From the NCBI GenBank assembly GCA_027577415.1, contig JANBQS010000957.1:1-10026 (forward strand): 10,026 nucleotides of DNA. The letters are read 5' to 3'. Position 1 is the stretch's first letter, and every line of letters begins with the position of its first letter. Position numbers and translations under genes: made by a program. A model generated the notes under the pieces. It ran no database searches. It saw only the letters and a list, made by a program, of their open reading frames with translations, and was not told the DNA's origin. This document shows positions 8,114-10,026 of the stretch, one piece after another. This stretch comes from Coemansia sp. RSA 922 (Eukaryota > Kickxellomycota > Kickxellomycetes > Kickxellales > Kickxellaceae).

Positions 8114-8283
8114 GGCTCCAGCGACCCCTCCCTAGCTACTGCGCTCACTTCAGACAGCTACCCGATTAGCCCGCATCAGCTACACACGCCACGCTTCTCA
8201 CCTGCGTGTCTACTGCCAAACCGCATAGTCTGCTCCAAAGTTCTGCCGCGCCAGCAGCGCCCCAGTCTCCCACGCACATAAAA

Positions 8284-10026
8284 ATGTACGATACGAGCAG
8301 AAAACCATCCAGCGGGACATGCGCGTCCACGGCGTCGCAAACGTCATCGCCACTAACGCCCGGCATGGATGCTCCGCCCCCAGAGCCACACTTTGCCGAG
8401 TATGACAGGCAGTCCGTCACTCTGGATAGCATTGGGGCCTGGTCTACGGTTCAACCCAACCCCAACCAACCGCCCGCCACCGACGATCACTCGTACGGGT
8501 TCGGTACTGACGTATGCAGCCTCAGCAACAAGTACAACGCCATGCGCCTCGACCAGTCCCAACCTCCTCGGCCAGCCCCTCCCTCGGCTTCTACCCAGTC
8601 CACTTGTCTTGAGGATGGCGGCCAGCGCGATTACATGCGCTCCGCTGCGGCTCATGCTCAGGCGCAAGCTCATGCTGCCGACGTTGACTACACTGAGCTC
8701 GATGAGGCCATTCTTCGAGGCCGCTCCACCACCCTGCCGAACATATTTTCCGTGCCCAACCCGCCATACCGCCTTTCGGCTGTTGCTACCTCTTCCGGTA
8801 TGGATTCGTCGGCTTTGGCTGGACCCATCAGTCCTGTATCAAACTCCACATTCAGCATGCTGTCTCGCCATGGGTCAATGTCCATGGCAAACAGCATCCG
8901 CACCGTCAGCCCGCTGGGGTTGCCCCTGAATGCCAATCCCATTCACCAGAGCGCCAGTCTGGACAACCACTTCCCCTCGACTTTCGATCTCATGCACAGC
9001 GCTCCTATCAGGCGCTTCTCCGAGTTCTCGGCCGAGCCAAACTCGAACCTGGCCTTGGCATCTTACTCGATGGCAGCGCACTTTCCCTCAAGCGGCGACA
9101 CTACTGATGGCATCAATACTAGTGGCGCATCACATGGCGTTACCGGCGGCCGCCCTGCCTTTGTGGCTACTACTAATACCAGCAATGTCTCGTCGCTTCC
9201 AGTAGCTCCAATAAATGCTGGCAGTGGCTCTATATCTGCCATGGACGGGTCGTTGCCCAATGCCCGCTGCGAGGGGAGCGCCTACCACCAGCCTGCTGCG
9301 TCTACTCGCTACGGCTCGTTTGGCTACCACTTGCCGACTATGCGCGAGGAAGAATCCCCGTCTGCGCCGCTGTCCCCTCCAACATTTGCCGACAGCGTGC
9401 TTATGCGCAATATGAGCTTCTCTGCTATGCCGCTTCCATTGTCTGGCGAATCGGCGGCGGCCGCAGCAGCAGTTGGGGGCCTCGGTGACAGTAGTCGCTT
9501 TATGTCAAACGGAATGACATCGCCACTGGGCATGCGTGGTTCGGGCCTAGCTCCTGGAGCGCCTTCAGTGGCAACAGAATCGCAGCCCGCCAGAGGCAAC
9601 GGCGCTAATGTCTCATATCTACCACTGCGTGTAAAATCTATGAAGAACTTGCGCCGGCCCTCGTTGGATACCAGGAGTGACTATGCACACGCGTCTGCAA
9701 CCGACGATCAGGTCGCCGGTACCTACTTCGAGCGTGCGGCAGAGCTGCAGTCGTCAATGCCGCTCAACCACCTGTCAGGACTTGGCCGCCGCCACTCAGT
9801 GTCGACGTCCAATCTAGGTGTGCAAACTTCGACAAGCGCGGCCCACTCTGGCACTGGCGCCGCGCCGCCGACAAATGGGTTGAGCCTTGACCGTGAGCAC
9901 GGCGGCGGTGGCGGCGGCGTTCCTCTGTACTATGCCGCAGGTAATGGTAGCGAGTACTCGGTCTACCCGCACTTTGCTCACCCTGGCACCGTTCCACAAG
10001 TGCATGGCTTTGCGCCAACCATGCGC
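8284..10026 (+). CDS. Unidentified low-complexity Ser/Pro/Ala-rich protein with many basophilic-kinase sites (C-terminus off window)
   Basis: I do not recognise this protein. The frame is open for 581 codons from the ATG to the right edge without an intron. The start is the first ATG after an in-frame TAG at 8167-8169, and A at -3 is favourable. Composition is Ser-, Ala-, Pro-, Asn- and Met-rich with no signal peptide, membrane segment or folded domain visible, so this is probably a disordered N-terminal half whose domain lies beyond the window. Three PKA-type RRxS sites are present (RRFS with Ser246, RRPS with Ser460, RRHS with Ser505), plus RxxS at RHGS (198), RNMS (378) and RVKS (452). RSTTLP at 147-152 fits the 14-3-3 mode 1 pattern. 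A Gly6 run sits at 540-545 and an Ala run near 431-436. A signalling-controlled transcription factor or RNA-binding protein is plausible, but that is a guess. Confidence 0.82.
   Translation, partial: MYDTSRKPSSGTCASTASQTSSPLTPGMDAPPPEPHFAEYDRQSVTLDSIGAWSTVQPNPNQPPATDDHSYGFGTDVCSLSNKYNAMRLDQSQPPRPAPPSASTQSTCLEDGGQRDYMRSAAAHAQAQAHAADVDYTELDEAILRGRSTTLPNIFSVPNPPYRLSAVATSSGMDSSALAGPISPVSNSTFSMLSRHGSMSMANSIRTVSPLGLPLNANPIHQSASLDNHFPSTFDLMHSAPIRRFSEFSAEPNSNLALASYSMAAHFPSSGDTTDGINTSGASHGVTGGRPAFVATTNTSNVSSLPVAPINAGSGSISAMDGSLPNARCEGSAYHQPAASTRYGSFGYHLPTMREEESPSAPLSPPTFADSVLMRNMSFSAMPLPLSGESAAAAAAVGGLGDSSRFMSNGMTSPLGMRGSGLAPGAPSVATESQPARGNGANVSYLPLRVKSMKNLRRPSLDTRSDYAHASATDDQVAGTYFERAAELQSSMPLNHLSGLGRRHSVSTSNLGVQTSTSAAHSGTGAAPPTNGLSLDREHGGGGGGVPLYYAAGNGSEYSVYPHFAHPGTVPQVHGFAPTMR

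Larger units (their letters stand above)
7364..8283 (+). promoter_or_regulatory. Pyrimidine-rich upstream region and probable leader of the 8284 gene
   Basis: In these 920 bases the plus strand has a single ATG (7694), and none from 7697 to 8283. The strand is markedly C/T-rich with little G. Notable elements: a (CA) tract and (ATAC) units at 7540-7562, a CTG-rich run at 7815-7833, a TATATATATTTAA stretch at 7846-7858 that could be a TATA box about 430 bases before the start codon, a (TC)6 run at 7896-7907, and a (CT) run at 8099-8113. This is the look of a fungal promoter followed by a long 5' UTR. The transcription start is inferred. Confidence 0.5.

Noticed and set aside
7666..8169. 167-codon plus-strand frame, hydrophobic (Phe/Leu/Ser/Pro-rich)
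   Set aside because: It starts at a TTG, not an ATG, and its hydrophobic look comes from the C/T-rich DNA. It sits in the presumed promoter and leader of the 8284 gene.
1..10026. Search for a mobile element, CRISPR array, toxin or defence system, or viral remnant
   Set aside because: No terminal repeats, transposase, reverse transcriptase, spaced repeats or viral genes are visible. The window reads as ordinary fungal chromosomal DNA.

Overview
This window looks like nuclear DNA from a fungus. It carries a Cyc8/Ssn6-type corepressor with ten TPRs, a V-ATPase G subunit and cytosolic ribosomal protein uL3 (Rpl3). Four short introns (90 to 143 nt) have GT..AG ends and branch sites of the CTAAC, TACTAA, CTAAT or TTAAC type. 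The gene density and long low-complexity protein tails would suit an early-diverging (zygomycete-grade, for example Kickxellales-like) fungus, but that lineage is a guess. Nothing bacterial, viral, transposon-like or CRISPR-like is visible.

Layout: (1) 1-3745, minus strand: CYC8/SSN6 orthologue, two exons, still open at the left edge, so the C-terminus is missing. (2) 3746-4503: spacer holding a TATA box on the minus strand and a probable 500-nt CYC8 leader with no ATG in it. (3) 4504-5021, minus strand: VMA10 (V-ATPase G), three exons. (4) 5022-5302: compact divergent promoter. (5) 5303-6621, plus strand: RPL3, complete, two exons. (6) 6622-8283: the longest non-coding stretch, comprising the RPL3 3' region followed by a pyrimidine-rich, nearly ATG-free stretch with TATA, CA and CT tracts. 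(7) 8284-10026, plus strand: N-terminal 581 residues of an unidentified Ser/Pro/Ala-rich protein dense in basophilic-kinase sites, running off the right edge.

These are mostly unrelated housekeeping and regulatory genes, not a functional cluster. Two genes are built for high or constitutive output (RPL3, VMA10); they share a divergent promoter and both appear to be interrupted by an intron directly after the ATG. The other two (CYC8 and the 8284 gene) encode long disordered, regulatory-looking proteins and both are preceded by about 590 bases without a sense ATG. I found no convincing new multi-gene system. The observations most worth checking are the paired ATG-only first exons, the ATG-purged leaders, and the phosphosite-rich protein.
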